DNA from: Brachynemurus nebulosus
Taxonomy: Eukaryota > Arthropoda > Insecta > Neuroptera > Myrmeleontidae
DNA length: 64,000 nucleotides
Assembly: GCA_035578155.1 (NCBI GenBank)
Contig: JAPWDM010000001.1
Location: forward strand, 172,508,395 to 172,572,394
Reading direction: 5' to 3'
Shown one piece after another: positions 1 through 11,199 of this stretch (its first letter is position 1; every line of letters begins with the position of its first letter). The notes under the pieces were generated by a model that was not told where the DNA came from, ran no database searches, and saw only the letters and a program-made list of their open reading frames with translations. The translations under genes were made by a program, and so were the position numbers.

Positions 1-652
1 GTAAATGTCTTGAATTTTGGTCTACAGTTTCATACACACATCTCTATGTTAAAAATAAAGAATTAAAGGTCTTCAATTTTCATATCGCAATACTGTCTTA
101 ATTTTGGGTCATATTTTCCAAACTAAATCCAGTTCATGACTAAAAAGTTTAAAAAATGTGGCTTCCTGGACCCGATATAGTTAACGTTGAAACATTTTTG
201 AAATACGTTTAAGTAATTTTATTCTTATAGTATGAATTAGAATTATAATTCGTAGTCTTTTCTGTAATATTTCTTTTTAAAAATATTTGATAGATTTATT
301 AAAACACACCGGAAACTCTCAGTTGATCGAATAATTTAATTGTTCAAAAATGTTTTAATATTAAAATCAACAAATTCTGATTTAATTTTATAGATATTTA
401 ATTAAAAGTAATTAAATAATTTTATATTATGAAAATTTTTTTATTATAAAATAAGCTTTCTCAACGTAATTTCACATTAAAAAAAAAGAAATTTCACAGT
501 TATTTTCAATCTCTAGGATCAAAATGATGAAAATCAGTTGAAACCAACAAAGTTGGGATAGACTTTAGAATAAAAAATATTTCCTTCGTCCTTGAAATTT
601 CAAGGGAATGTTGATTAGGAAAACTCATCATGGAGAAGAATGCATTATAATA

Positions 653-1117
653 CAGTAGAACCTCTGATTACGGACACCTCTCTTAACCGGACCCCTCCTA
701 TAACCGGACAAATTTTTTTTTGACGATAGCATGCTACACTAAAACCAGTGCATTACTTTTTGACGAAAACGTATTATTTAATACATTATTACCTACATTA
801 ACCGGACGCGAGTACGTCTAATGCGTATGTATACCTATAAGGGTTCGGTATAATTGTTCATGTTTTAACTGGTTAACAGTGATTCTAATGTGATGCTTGA
901 TGCATTTGTAAACGTTGTATTTTGGTATAAGTATCTAAATTCGGTCATGAAATTGATTTGAATTAAAAAATTAAACAAATTTAGAAATAAAAAATTAATT
1001 ATGAATAGGTAGTATGTTATTTAATGCTATTATTTATTCTGCCTCTGTTAAGCGGACATCTCTGTTAGTCGAACAAATTTTTACATGACATTGCTCTCCG
1101 GTTAAGAGGTTCTACGG
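653..1117. mobile_element. pogo/Tigger-like miniature element (MITE), 465 bp
   Basis: The left end reads CAGTAGAACCTCTGATTACG and the right end is an inverted copy (CCGTAGAACCTCTTAACCGG on the minus strand). A TA dinucleotide lies directly outside both ends (651-652 and 1118-1119). Inverted CAGTAGAACCTC-type ends with a TA duplication are typical of the pogo branch of Tc1/mariner transposons. The body repeats the motif AACCGGAC and encodes no transposase, so it is a non-autonomous copy. Confidence 0.8.
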
Positions 1118-2077
1118 TATATGGCAAAGTATATAGGGGAATATGTAAAGTATTATTGAACACGTATACAAAATTTCAGAGAGATTAGGAAAAGTATTAT
1201 GGAAAAAAATTATTATAAAATAAATTAATTATTTACCTAAAATCTGGCAAAATCTGGCAACATTGCGTTAAATGAGACATAACAAGCGAGTCAGAAATAT
1301 ACAAAGTCATAATTGTATAACTTACAAAATAGCTATTCGTACTTAAGCCGTAATGCACCAAAAACTTTAACATTTGCTAATTGGTAAGCAAATATGGTGA
1401 ACAGCTACAATTTTATGAAATCGGACACTCAGTGAGTACCCTCATGTCCAAAACAATACACGCATGCTGTCTTGATAAATAATAAAAATTATTGAACAAT
1501 AAATAACAATTGATAATTAAATAAATTTCTAATAAATTTCATGATATAATTTCGATTAATCCAATTGGTAATGAATTTTATTTTTATTCTGTTACGTTTT
1601 AATGTTACAATTCTACTCCTGATGCGTGATAATTATAACAGTTGGCGGTCTTGAAAATAATAAAAATTAATCAAAGTTTAATAAAAGTGAACATATTAAA
1701 TTTTATAATTTAATTATTTTATTATACAATACGTAGTGACGTAAATTCATCTTCAGTTAGAAAGATTGAAAAAAAAAAGAAATTGTTCGATTTTGATTTA
1801 CTTTACGTGTCTATTGAACTTGAAAAGTAATTTTGATTTCTTATATAACTAAAACAAACAAAAAAAATTAATTGAAATTTTTGTTGGTTTAATTACAATT
1901 TTTAATTATTAAATAATAATAATATTACGATTGTATCCAAATTATATTTGATATTAGAGTATTTATTATTTATTAGTTTGGGTTTTGACTTCGAATAGCA
2001 AACATGTGGGGTTGCTAACCTATAGTGCAATTACTAACATTGTCAATGTCCTTTGTTACTATATACATATAGTGGAT

Positions 2078-2201
2078 TTTAGCGAATTTCCAAAACTGGA
2101 AATTCAGCTTTTACGCCAGGTGTCATGGTGCGACCTAAGCCCGGGACCATATCAGAAATATGTTTTGAGGTCCCTAGAATACGAAAATGATATTCACTAA
2201 A

Positions 2202-2204
<3 letters not shown>
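2078..2204 (+). repeat. TA-anchored repeat family C, copy 1
   Basis: This segment (TTTAGCGAATTTCC ... GCCCGGGACCAT ... GAGGTCCCTAGAA ... CACTAAAATTTA) runs directly into a long (TA)n tract. A second copy at 44264-44383, in the same orientation, has the same junction with (TA)n. The short reading frame across it is not conserved between the copies and is not a gene. Confidence 0.7.

Positions 2205-2284
<80 letters not shown>
2205..2284. repeat. (TA)n microsatellite, about 80 bp
   Basis: A pure TA tract directly downstream of a family C repeat copy. After it comes unrelated sequence starting GGTAGTTGCAAAG. Confidence 0.95.
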
Positions 2285-2286
<2 letters not shown>

Positions 2287-3086
2287 TAGTTGCAAAGTTT
2301 CTGAGCGACTAAAGTCCACTTCCAGTTTTACTACAGTACTCCGTTAAATAAATGAAAGTAAGGGTCTACACCATTAAAAAAATCGTATTTATAAATACCA
2401 AAATATGCTATTATTACTATGTAAGGGTATTTTTCATAAAAAATTTTCCTGTTAGTATTTAATATTTTAAAACTGGTAGCGTTAAGTCGTTTTGAAACAT
2501 TAAATTTCTTATCATAGGTATTTCTAGTTTTAATTATATTACATATTTCTTATAGTTTAGAAACGTTTAATTTTTAATATTTTATACTTTCTGAACAATT
2601 TACTAAATATTGCAAATAATAAAACGGTCTACAATTTTCTCTTTTAAAGTCTGTACTTTTCAGTGGTTAATTAATTGAAATGTATTCAATTTTATTGAAC
2701 TACCTGATACAGTCATAAAACCTGCATAAAACCTACCTTTGTAAATATTGCTATTATTATGAATTTTTCAATAAAATCTGTTTATTACTTTTACAAAATT
2801 TGTATGTTTACAAATAAATTTGTAATTTTTAGAATCAGTACTTTTACTTAGCTTTGGCTACTCAAGTGCTTTACCTGCGAGATACAATTTTCGATATTTT
2901 AACAATTTTTTTTTTAACTTATCGTATTCTTGATTATTATTATACTTTTTTATACCCTCTATTTTAATCGGGTTTTTATCTATTGATATTTAATTAATTT
3001 AAATATGGAAATGAATACGAGTATTAGAAATAAAATGTTAATTAAGTCCACAAGCAAAACTTATCATTTTAAATGTGTTAGTGTTT

Positions 3087-3263
3087 ATGAAAATTGAAAG
3101 TGATGGTGTGAAAATCCCATTAACTCAAGTTAAAAATCGTGTTACTGCAGCTACGGGTTTATCGCTGGCAATTTTAACTAGAATAGCTAGTGAAGCAAAA
3201 AAAAAAAATGATGGATTGGAAGCTATTTTTGTGTGTGATGAAAGTTCAAGTGATAGTGACTAA
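3087..3263 (+). pseudogene. Possible N-terminal fragment of a transposase (HTH-like), 58 codons
   Basis: A short open frame starting at an ATG contains IPLTQVKNRVTAATGLSLA followed by a basic helix, then ends in an acidic ESSSDSD tail before a stop. The pattern of 'xxRVxxATGxSxxxxxRI' resembles the DNA-binding N-terminus of some insect DDE transposases. No catalytic domain follows, since the downstream sequence has stops in all frames and a poly-T run. I infer a truncated transposon remnant. The alternative is a chance ORF, and the family assignment is from pattern memory only. Confidence 0.35.
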
Positions 3264-3651
3264 CAATAAGATAACAATAACAACTACTTCATTTTTTTAC
3301 TTCGAAGTATTCAGAGTTAGTAAAGGTAATTTCTTAATATTATTTATTTAATTTAAAATTACTTATTTAAGTAGGTACATCATTGCATTACTATATAAAT
3401 AAGCAAACTATTTCAAAATCGATTACTTTTTTTTACAACGTAGTGTGTTTTTATAAATTGTATGTATCGTTCAATATTACCTGAGTGAGAGATATAACAA
3501 CTAATAGGGGGAGTTTAAACATAATTACTCTATATCCATCTTTATTGCAAAAGTATTTTATCTTCTTAATATAATAAAATATGTATATCTCTTACTAAAA
3601 ATACGTCTTTCTTTTTTGTTGGACTTTGATACCTCAAAAACTCTGCAACTA

Positions 3652-3960
3652 GTTATATATATATATCCGCGCGATAACTCTCGAACGAAACGTTTAATGC
3701 TTATGAAATTTTGTGTGCGAATTCGATTTTCCAAATCGTTGGATGAGTTCGTTAGCCAGACACGTCGGATGCCCAGAAGTAGGTTTTCCGGGCGTTTTTT
3801 GTCAACAAAATGAGTTTTTTGCCAGAATTAAGCAATTTTTCAAACTTTTTTTTACACCAAGCCCTAGTAAAAGGTAAAATGCATAAAAAATGTTTTTATA
3901 CCGTTGCTCTAAATTACTTACTTTTCGAGAAAAACTAGGAAATATGTCGTTCTCCATTTC
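3652..3960 (+). repeat. TA-anchored repeat family B, degraded copy
   Basis: A short TATATATATA run is followed by CGCGCGATAACTCTCGAACG, then GTTGGATGAGTTCGTTAGCC and AGACACGTCGGATGCC, which match the better copies at 20083 and 45018 in order and orientation. The usual GCTGCGACAGGGGT end is missing or unrecognisable. Confidence 0.7.
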
Positions 3961-6014
3961 ACTCGCACTCGCATTCTTTTTTTTCCTGTCTCATTTTTTA
4001 CGAGCTAAATTCGAAAAAAACCGCTTTTTAAGTAGCGTGTCATGATTTTTTTAATCCAATTTAACGATTCGGCTATATTCTTTTTCTTTGTCAGTTAAAT
4101 GTTTTTATAATGTATCTCTATTCCATTTTTTTTTTAGATAAAAAATCACGGCGCAGTTTTTTATGTGATATGATCAGAATTTAGATGATGTTTACACCTT
4201 CCTAAAATTAATAAGAGCTTGCTACAATCGCATAAAAATTACGTTAAATCATATTCAAACAATAATATTTTTACGTAATTTTCTATCCAAATGACAATAC
4301 TACGTTATAATTATATGTATAAACCCATCATTTTAGTGGTAAATAAATTTGCACATTCAGTTTTTTTTTTCTTTTGACAACAAAACAAATAATTTTAAAT
4401 TTTGACAAGTTGTATCATACATTTTTGAAAATATTAAATATTTTAAGGCAAAAATGTATTAAAGATCTGAAATTTGTTTTACAAAAACCATACATCTGCT
4501 CGTTTTACCTTAAAAATCTCGGAAAATAGAATATTTTTCAATAATTAACTCAGAAAAAGCATATATGAGGTAATTTTCATGATATTTTTTTGAAAATTTC
4601 AAAATAGTAGGGTTACAATGTTTTTTTTTTAATTATTTTGTAGAATTTGGTAAACACTCATCGTAAAAAGTACTCGCCTTGAAAAAATCAAACAAGTATT
4701 TAAAAAAAAATACTATTTCTTAAAGAAAATATTAAAATTATGTACAAATGCCGTCCTGACCAACTGATATATTGGAACCGATTTTGAGCAGCTGGATTTA
4801 CTACAGGCAAAAGCTCATAGTGAATACACACATTTTTTAACATCCTTTTGAATTTTGTAATTCAATCATTACAAATAAAATCTAAATAAAAAAAATCTAT
4901 ATGACCTGTTTTTTCTCAATTTTCTAGCATCAAATCTAGCGATAATTAACTAGCGGGTGATTGTTTGAAATTATCTATCCATTTGAAAATTGGGATCCAG
5001 TGATGTTGTAGATTGGCACTACAAAAGTGTGGGTGAAAAATTTCATTTTCACTTTTACTGAAATTATGTCATAAATTCATATTTTCAGAATTTATTCATT
5101 TGACAGAAAAATTCTAAATTATTAAAAAAGCCAAATAATTAATAACAATTAAAATAAAAAAAAAAAAAAAAAAAAAAAACAGAAAACATTTATTTATATT
5201 TGCATTTTTATAAAAACATGTAGGTATTATATTTTATATGCACTTTAACTAAAATGTCAAATTTCACACGTTGTTAATTTTCAATTTCACTCATAATATG
5301 CTTAAAAATCAAAACTTAAAGTTTATAACATTCACAATCCGTGTAGAGTGTCCATACGTCTTGGTTTTCCCGGATTTGTCACGGTTCTAGCTCCGGTGTC
5401 CCGACAGACTTTTGACTTCGATTTGTTCCGGTTTTTCAAACTACTAATTTTTTATTTTCATCATCTAATAAGTACACAATTTTTCATTTTAAATAATGAA
5501 TAGTTCAGTATCATATTAAAAGATCAACAGTAGATTCATTTACAACCAAACCTAAAAATATTTTTAAAAAATTAATTACTAATTAAATTTTCCAAGTTTT
5601 TTCGATTTTACCTTAAACACGAACTTCCAAAAAAACATTTTCTTTTCTTAACTTTCCATCATATATGTATCTACATAAATAAATTGTAATATTATTTTGC
5701 TTGCTTCTATGATACTGAAGTTCCTGAACAATTAAAAATTAAAATGACTGGAATTTTATTCGAACTTTTAAATAAAGTAGTTAACTAACGCGGACAACCG
5801 ATAGCGCCACAATACAGAAATTGCCAACATTTAAATGTTCATATTTTAATACATTTTCTTGAAAATAAAATTGTCTAAGAAGCTCACTTTCATAAGAAAT
5901 TTTATAAAAATTTAAAAAATATATATTTCCTAGAACAGGGGGCGATTTATTTTGAAAAAAAATTAATATTTTATATAAAGGGCCATTAATAGGTAATCTA
6001 TAGATATAATACAA

Positions 6015-6708
6015 ATGTAACGAGACCGTTTCTGTATAGGGAATATTTTTTTAAAAATTGTGTAGATACTGTAAATAGTTATCGATGTAGATATCAAAAC
6101 AGCGATTTTTAAAATTTTTGTCTGTCTGTCTGTCTGTTCGTCTGTTCACGCATCAAACAAAAACTACTGGATGGATTTTAATGAAATTTGGTGTGCTGAC
6201 AACTTATTACCCGGATCAACAGAAATTGCCAACATTTAAATTTTAATTTTGCTTATGTGCATGTATAACATCTAAGATACTTTCTACTTTCTACTTCGAG
6301 AAAAGGTCTCATTCCCACGGGAAAATGGAAAAACCATGTTGAGCATGTGCATACAGTACGCAAAAACTATTGAACGGATTTTGATGCAATTTGGTGTGGT
6401 GATAACTTATTACCTGAGTCAGCATCTCAGATACTTTTTATTTCGGGAAAGTGGCTCATTCCCACAGGAAAGTAAAAAAACTTTTTGAGCATGTGCACAT
6501 ATTACGCGAAAACTATTGAACGGATTTTTATGAAATCTGGTGTAGTGATAACTTATTACCTGCGTCAACATTTAGGATACTTTTTATTACGGGAAAATAT
6601 TTCCTTCCTTCAGGAAAATTCAAAAATTATTTTGCTTATGTGCATGTATACTTAAAACTATTGTTCTATGCGAATGCTTTATAATTACTATACTTATATA
6701 CTTGTCAT
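6015..6708 (+). mobile_element. Helentron/DINE-like repeat (family A), copy 1
   Basis: It begins TGTAACGAGACCGTTTCTGT, then a GATATCAAAACAGCGATTTT block, a GTCTGTCTGTCTGTCTG microsatellite and TTCACGCATC. Three imperfect internal units of about 140 bp follow, each with 'ACTATTGAACGGATTTT' and a 'GGGAAAAT...CATTCCCACGGG' block. Insect elements combining a TA tract, a GTCY microsatellite and an end near CTAG match the DINE-1/mini-me/Helentron type. The family's 3' end (GCGGGTACAGCTAGT, seen at 17874-17889) is lost here. No Rep/helicase coding sequence is present. Confidence 0.65.
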
Positions 6709-6829
6709 TTATTAAATTAAATTTACCATAATACAAAATTTCTGGAGACTAACTCTATTTTAAATTAATTTAGAAATTTCGAAAATTTAAGTGCCTATAT
6801 TTCCGAGAAATTCATTTTGGATGAAACTT

Positions 6830-7145
6830 GTTATATTTATAGGATAGATACTAGTTTGGGATGCAAATATAATAAAACAATAAAACGTTGGAAGTCCAAA
6901 AATTTTGTATGAGTTCTCCAGTCAGACACGTCCAATTCCAAAAACCTCAAAAAAATGAGTTTTTTGCAAACAATTTGCCAAAATTTAAAAGTTTTTCCAA
7001 TTTTTTTTACATTGTGGTAAAGAACCAAGAAAATCACAGAAAATACATTTTGAACCATTATTCTAGGTAAGCGGGTTTTCGAAAAAAAGTAACTTTTATG
7101 ATTGGAAATTCGCTATGTTATGCAGATGCTGCGACAGGGGTATTT
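6830..7145 (+). repeat. TA-anchored repeat family B, copy without TA tract
   Basis: It matches copies at 41683 and 43333 through AGTTCTCCAGTCAGACACGT, CCAAAAACCTCAAAAAAATG and GGTAAGCGGGTTTTCGA, and ends in TTCGCTATGTTATGCAGATG then CTGCGACAGGGGTATT. The leading TA tract is reduced to TATAGGATAGATA. Confidence 0.7.
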
Positions 7146-7210
7146 ATCACTTACTATTACACGAGAGGTTTGTATTTTTTCGAATAAATTTGGGTTTGTC
7201 TAACAATTTA

Positions 7211-7266
7211 ACGAGAACTGTCAACTAACAAACACCTTTTTGGGTTGACAGTTCTTCGAGTTATAT
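7211..7266. repeat. Short inverted repeat (about 55 bp)
   Basis: AACGAGAACTGTCAACTAAC is mirrored by GTTGACAGTTCTTCGAGTT around a short spacer. A related hairpin with the same GAACTGTCAACTA arm lies near 11900-11962, so these are two members of a tiny foldback family. It could also be the paired ends of an internally deleted element. Confidence 0.5.
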
Positions 7267-7757
7267 TGCTTTTAGACAAGAAATTTAAGTTGTAGAAAAT
7301 AAAAATTTATTCAAAAGAAATATAAAACTCAAGTGTAATTACGGTAAGACAATTTAACAAATAAAATAAATTAGTATAATTCATATTATTATTTAATACA
7401 TTGTTACTATGGTTCTGAAATCAGTTAAATTTACCAGTATGAATTTTTGTTTCGTTTTTATCGTGCTTACCTACAATGAAATGACCAATGAAATGTTTTG
7501 TACCATTTTTTTTCACTGTAAAAATCTGTCCTAACTTTTTTTCCATGGTAAAAGTGAAAAAACTATAATATTTTTATGGGACTTGATACACATGAATTAA
7601 ATTGTTTAAAAGAAAAACAACTTTTCTCGGGTGCATGTATGTAGATAATATACACTATACGATGTAATTTAATACAAGCGAGTGAATTGAAAAAGGCTCA
7701 ATTTGGCCATGAATCGGTTTTTTTTGACGGAAACGCACTTTACATACCTACTATAAT

Positions 7758-7913
7758 ATAAAGAAATAGTATATTGTACTATAAGTGGGAAAAGAGGCTT
7801 ATTTCTCACGAATATGAATTTGTTGAGCGAGCCCGCAGGGCGAGTGTAACAATTCTGAAAAATAGAGTGAGAAATAAGCTTTTCCCACGAATTTTACACT
7901 ATACTTTTTCTAC
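7758..7913. mobile_element. Foldback MITE, about 155 bp
   Basis: The left arm (AGTGGGAAAAGAGGCTTATTTCTCAC and the AT-rich stretch before it) is mirrored by GTGAGAAATAAGCTTTTCCC and a following TATACTTTTTCTAC. Arms are about 50 bp around a spacer containing GAGCGAGCCCGCAGGGCGAG. No target duplication is clear and no coding sequence is present. Confidence 0.6.
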
Positions 7914-8296
7914 GAGCACATTTTTTTTCGTAAAATTTAACATAAATAATTAAAATAAAATTTAAATAAGTAGTAGAAATTTTTTTAATTTATTATGTCA
8001 GTGGCTAAGATGATCAAATTTTTTGCCAAAGAATACTTTGAAACTATGGAAACAATAATAAATAATCAACATACAAATATGTATATTTTTAGTATTATTT
8101 CTATATATATCATATATTAAACTAACGGAACAGCCTACTTTTTTATTATATTAAGGCGTGGGAAATAATTTACCACTGTATTTCCGCACAGTGTGGGCAA
8201 TTGTTAATTTTTACATATAGTTAGCCGTGCACAAAATGTTACTTTTAATAGTAGGAGTAGAAAAAATTATTTTTCTGATAAGAAAAACCATTCTGT

Positions 8297-8342
8297 GTAA
8301 CAAAAATAGAACACACACGGGAGTGTGTTCTATTTTTGTTAC
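8297..8342. repeat. Perfect 20-bp stem hairpin
   Basis: GTAACAAAAATAGAACACAC is followed after 6 bases (ACGGGA) by its exact inverse GTGTGTTCTATTTTTGTTAC. It lies 20 bp upstream of a hAT miniature element. The function is unknown; it may be a remnant of a foldback element. Confidence 0.8.
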
Positions 8343-8362
8343 CAAACAAAGTATGGTAAACC

Positions 8363-8589
8363 CAGTGTTGGCGGCTGTACGATAATTATCGTACATGTAC
8401 GATAATTTGATGGTGACGTACGATAACATTTTTATTATTTCACACAAAAGTACGATAATTTTTCATTAAATTATAAAGCAAAATTTACTAAATTACATTG
8501 TGTACGATAATTTACCTCGAAAATACGAAAAATACGGTAATTTCACACATTTGGTACGATCAAAATCCTCTTTTTGGCTGCCAACACTG
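8363..8589. mobile_element. hAT miniature element, 227 bp, with perfect 8-bp duplication
   Basis: The ends are CAGTGTTGGCGGC and GGCTGCCAACACTG, inverted relative to each other. The 8 bases GGTAAACC occur directly outside both ends (8355-8362 and 8590-8597). Ends beginning CAGTG with an 8-bp duplication define the hAT superfamily. The body is built from repeated GTACGATAAT words, including the palindrome TACGATAATTATCGTA near the left end. It has no transposase. Confidence 0.9.
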
Positions 8590-9553
8590 GGTAAACCTTA
8601 TGCCGAATAATATACGAAAAACGGAAAAAATATTTTAGGCAATTCGAATATTGTCAGACTGTCTGTCCACTCATCAAAAAAACATCAGTTTGTGGACTTG
8701 CTACATAAATAGTTATTTTTTTCAATTGTTTCTAGAAACATATTTACAAAAATTTATTCAAACTTTCTTTTTTTATGGTCTTTGGATACGTTTTTTGGTC
8801 AATTAGTAAAAAGTTACTAATTGGTATGTAAGAATATTACATTTTGAAGTAATTACCTACATTCTTATTACATTAGTGATACATTTACACCTATATCAAT
8901 ATTTTTTTTTAAAAAATATTATGAACTTTTGAAATAATAGGTGAATTACCTCCATTACATAAATCGTTTTTATTATTAGCTATACCTGATGATTTTAATT
9001 ACGATTAATTATTTTACTGTTCAACGGATGGATTGATTATTAGACATTTTATCGCCTTAATAGTATCTTCAATTTTACAATCTCAAAATTATTTTTATGT
9101 TTAAAACTTGATTTTTTTCTTTGAATCAAAAAAATATTTCTTTAATTACTGAAAAGAGGTTGAAATTTTTTTTTTAATTTCAAATGAAATCAAATTTTTT
9201 TTACTCAAAAAAATACTTTGAAAGAACACTACTTAAAATCAAAGAAATTTTTAATCTTTGAACAAGGAAATCAATTTGAGAATTTATGTTATATTCTTGT
9301 CTAGGAATGTAGTATTCCCTTGGAATCATTCAGAAAGGAAATTCGCAAAAACTAGAAGGATTAGCTACGTAAAATGAAACGCATTTGCTAATACTTTATG
9401 AATATTTTAAATTGAGTCACTAGTTCCATGCGACATACTATCACAAAATCATAGAAATTGTTGGACATTAAACATCGTTTTGTCACAATTAATCATATTT
9501 AATTTGACACTGTACCTATAGCGCCTGCGTCCATCAACGTGTTAAGGGATAAT

Positions 9554-9714
9554 CAGGGCCGGCGAGAGAAATGACGGCCCCTGGACACAACAAAAAATTT
9601 TCCAAAACTTTTCTCCCCACTTTCACCGGGCGCCTAATCGAGGCTGCGGACTCCCTTTTAAGACCCGGGCCCCCCGGTAATTGTCCCACCTGTCCTTCCC
9701 TTTTTCCGGCCCTG
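9554..9714. mobile_element. hAT miniature element, 161 bp, with perfect 8-bp duplication
   Basis: It starts CAGGGCCGGCGAGAG and ends TTTTTCCGGCCCTG. The duplication GGGATAAT is exact on both sides (9546-9553 and 9715-9722). The body is far richer in G and C than its surroundings. The perfect duplication suggests a fairly recent insertion. It shares the CAGGGCCGG end with the element at 46113-46508. Confidence 0.9.
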
Positions 9715-10442
9715 GGGATAATATCACTTTGTGTGTAGTAAGAGTAGGGTAATTTTTCTGAATTTACTGTACAAAAAATGAAAAAAATTAATAATATTCG
9801 AGTTTATTCATATAAAATTACATGTCTTAAAGTGCATTAAAATTTTTTTGTTAGAGTTTTTAAAAACGGAATGGTGGCATGGTCATGAAACTATTCCTTT
9901 TTTTTATTGACTTCCCAGGGCGATACGCTACAGGTCGCAATTTTGCAACGACAATAAAAAAACAAAAAGTTTTCTGAAACTTTAGCCTAAAATCTAACAA
10001 GCATTGTAGGATTTTTTCAAAAAATTGTATTCAAAAAAAAAATTGGCATCGATTTGAATTTTTTTATGGTTAAAAAATGAAGAAGCTAGCGGTTCGCCGG
10101 ACTTGAAAAAAATAGTTTCGAGGAAAACGCATTGTCTGTACCATGTAATTGTCCTTCCAAATAATGATTATTCTCTTTATCCTTTCTGGCAAACATTTTT
10201 TCTCAACGTAAAAAAAACCAAGGTGACATTATATTACCTTTTCAATTTCAAATATTATCGAGTGCTTGTGAAACACTACTACGTATGACAGACTTTTGTC
10301 TGCATTTAAAACACACGTAGTATTCATATGTTCACTTATCGTTCAGTTAAACTGAAACTTTAAGCACTCGACTTCCTTTGGTTAACATGACCAAAAACCA
10401 CATATGTAAATTAAAAATCACAAAGTGATTGAAAAAATTATC

Positions 10443-10515
10443 CGGATCGGCCGGCAATCGAACCCAGGATCTCCTGGTAACTAGCCAGGTGTGCTATCCA
10501 TAACACCATCGATCC
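10443..10515 (-). tRNA. tRNA-Thr(AGT)-like unit, left arm of snap-back (probable pseudogene or SINE head)
   Basis: On the minus strand the 73 bases fold as acceptor GGATCGA/CCGATCC (one mismatch), D-arm GTGT/GCAC with GG in the loop, anticodon stem CCTGG/CCAGG with loop CTAGTTA (anticodon AGT), and T-arm with loop TTCGATT. The T-stem has one mismatch. It is the mirror partner of the unit at 10700-10772. Confidence 0.55.
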
Positions 10516-10699
10516 TTTGCTCGACACGTGCCCGATACAGACAGCATTCAGTCACCTATGTGTATGTACTCTCTATAATGCGAGAAGCAGTTACAGCTTT
10601 TCAAGCACTTGATAATAGTTGTAACTGCTTCTCGCGTTATAGAGAATACATACACATAGGTGATTGAATGCTGTCTGTATCGGGCACGTGTCGAGCAAA

Positions 10700-10772
10700 G
10701 GATCGATGGTGTTATGGATAGCACACCTGGCTAGTTACCAGGAGATGCTGGGTTCGAGTCCCGGCCGACCCG
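10700..10772 (+). tRNA. tRNA-Thr(AGT)-like unit, right arm of snap-back (probable pseudogene or SINE head)
   Basis: A complete 73-base cloverleaf can be drawn: acceptor GGATCGA/CCGACCC (two transition mismatches), TG, D-stem GTGT/GCAC around TATGGATA, anticodon stem CCTGG/CCAGG with loop CTAGTTA, variable loop AGATG, and T-arm CTGGG-TTCGAGT-CCCGG. Box A and box B for RNA polymerase III are recognisable. It lies inside an inverted repeat, so I favour a tRNA-derived repeat over a working tRNA gene. Confidence 0.55.
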
Positions 10773-11199
10773 GATAATTTTTTCAATCACTTTGTGATTT
10801 TTAATTTACATATGTGATATTACCTCTTAAACACGATTTGACACTGTTCTTCCTTGACTAACTTCCACCAAAACTGCGATATGATTGTCCCATAATCTCT
10901 ACGATTTCATGAATATGCTACCGTTTTAGTCACGTACTGACTTTATATTAATATTTCACGATAAATGATAACAAAATTTTCAGAATTATAATTTTTTAAT
11001 CAACCTACATTTATACATTTATCATATTCTAAAAAATGATAATGACGTAACTTCAGTCACCGTGGTAGGGAACAATGTATGTATGACGAACAAACGAAAA
11101 AAACGTACATAGTTTCGTTTATTCAATCAATTTTAATTAATGAAATAAAATGAAAAAAACGAAATTATTATGAGTAACCCAACTAACATTGTAATACAG

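Larger units (their letters stand above)
10399..10816. mobile_element. 418-bp snap-back element carrying two tRNA-Thr-like units
   Basis: Two 196-bp arms (10399-10594 and 10621-10816) are near-perfect inverted copies with no net length difference around a 26-base spacer. Each arm runs, from the centre outwards: GAGAAGCAGTTAC-type sequence, a TGCTGTCTGTATCGGGCACG block, a complete tRNA-like unit, then a TAATTTTTTCAATCACTTTG block and ATATGTG at the end. This could be a head-to-head dimer of a tRNA-derived SINE, or a foldback MITE that captured a tRNA. Just upstream, 10258-10372 holds a second, weaker foldback around GAGTGCTTGTGAAAC/TAAGCACTC. No clear target duplication was found. Confidence 0.85.

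Noticed and set aside
10443..10772. Two functional tRNA-Thr genes in head-to-head order
   Set aside because: They are mirror copies within a 418-bp palindrome and carry acceptor or T-stem mismatches. A tRNA-derived repeat is more likely, though a working copy cannot be excluded without expression data.
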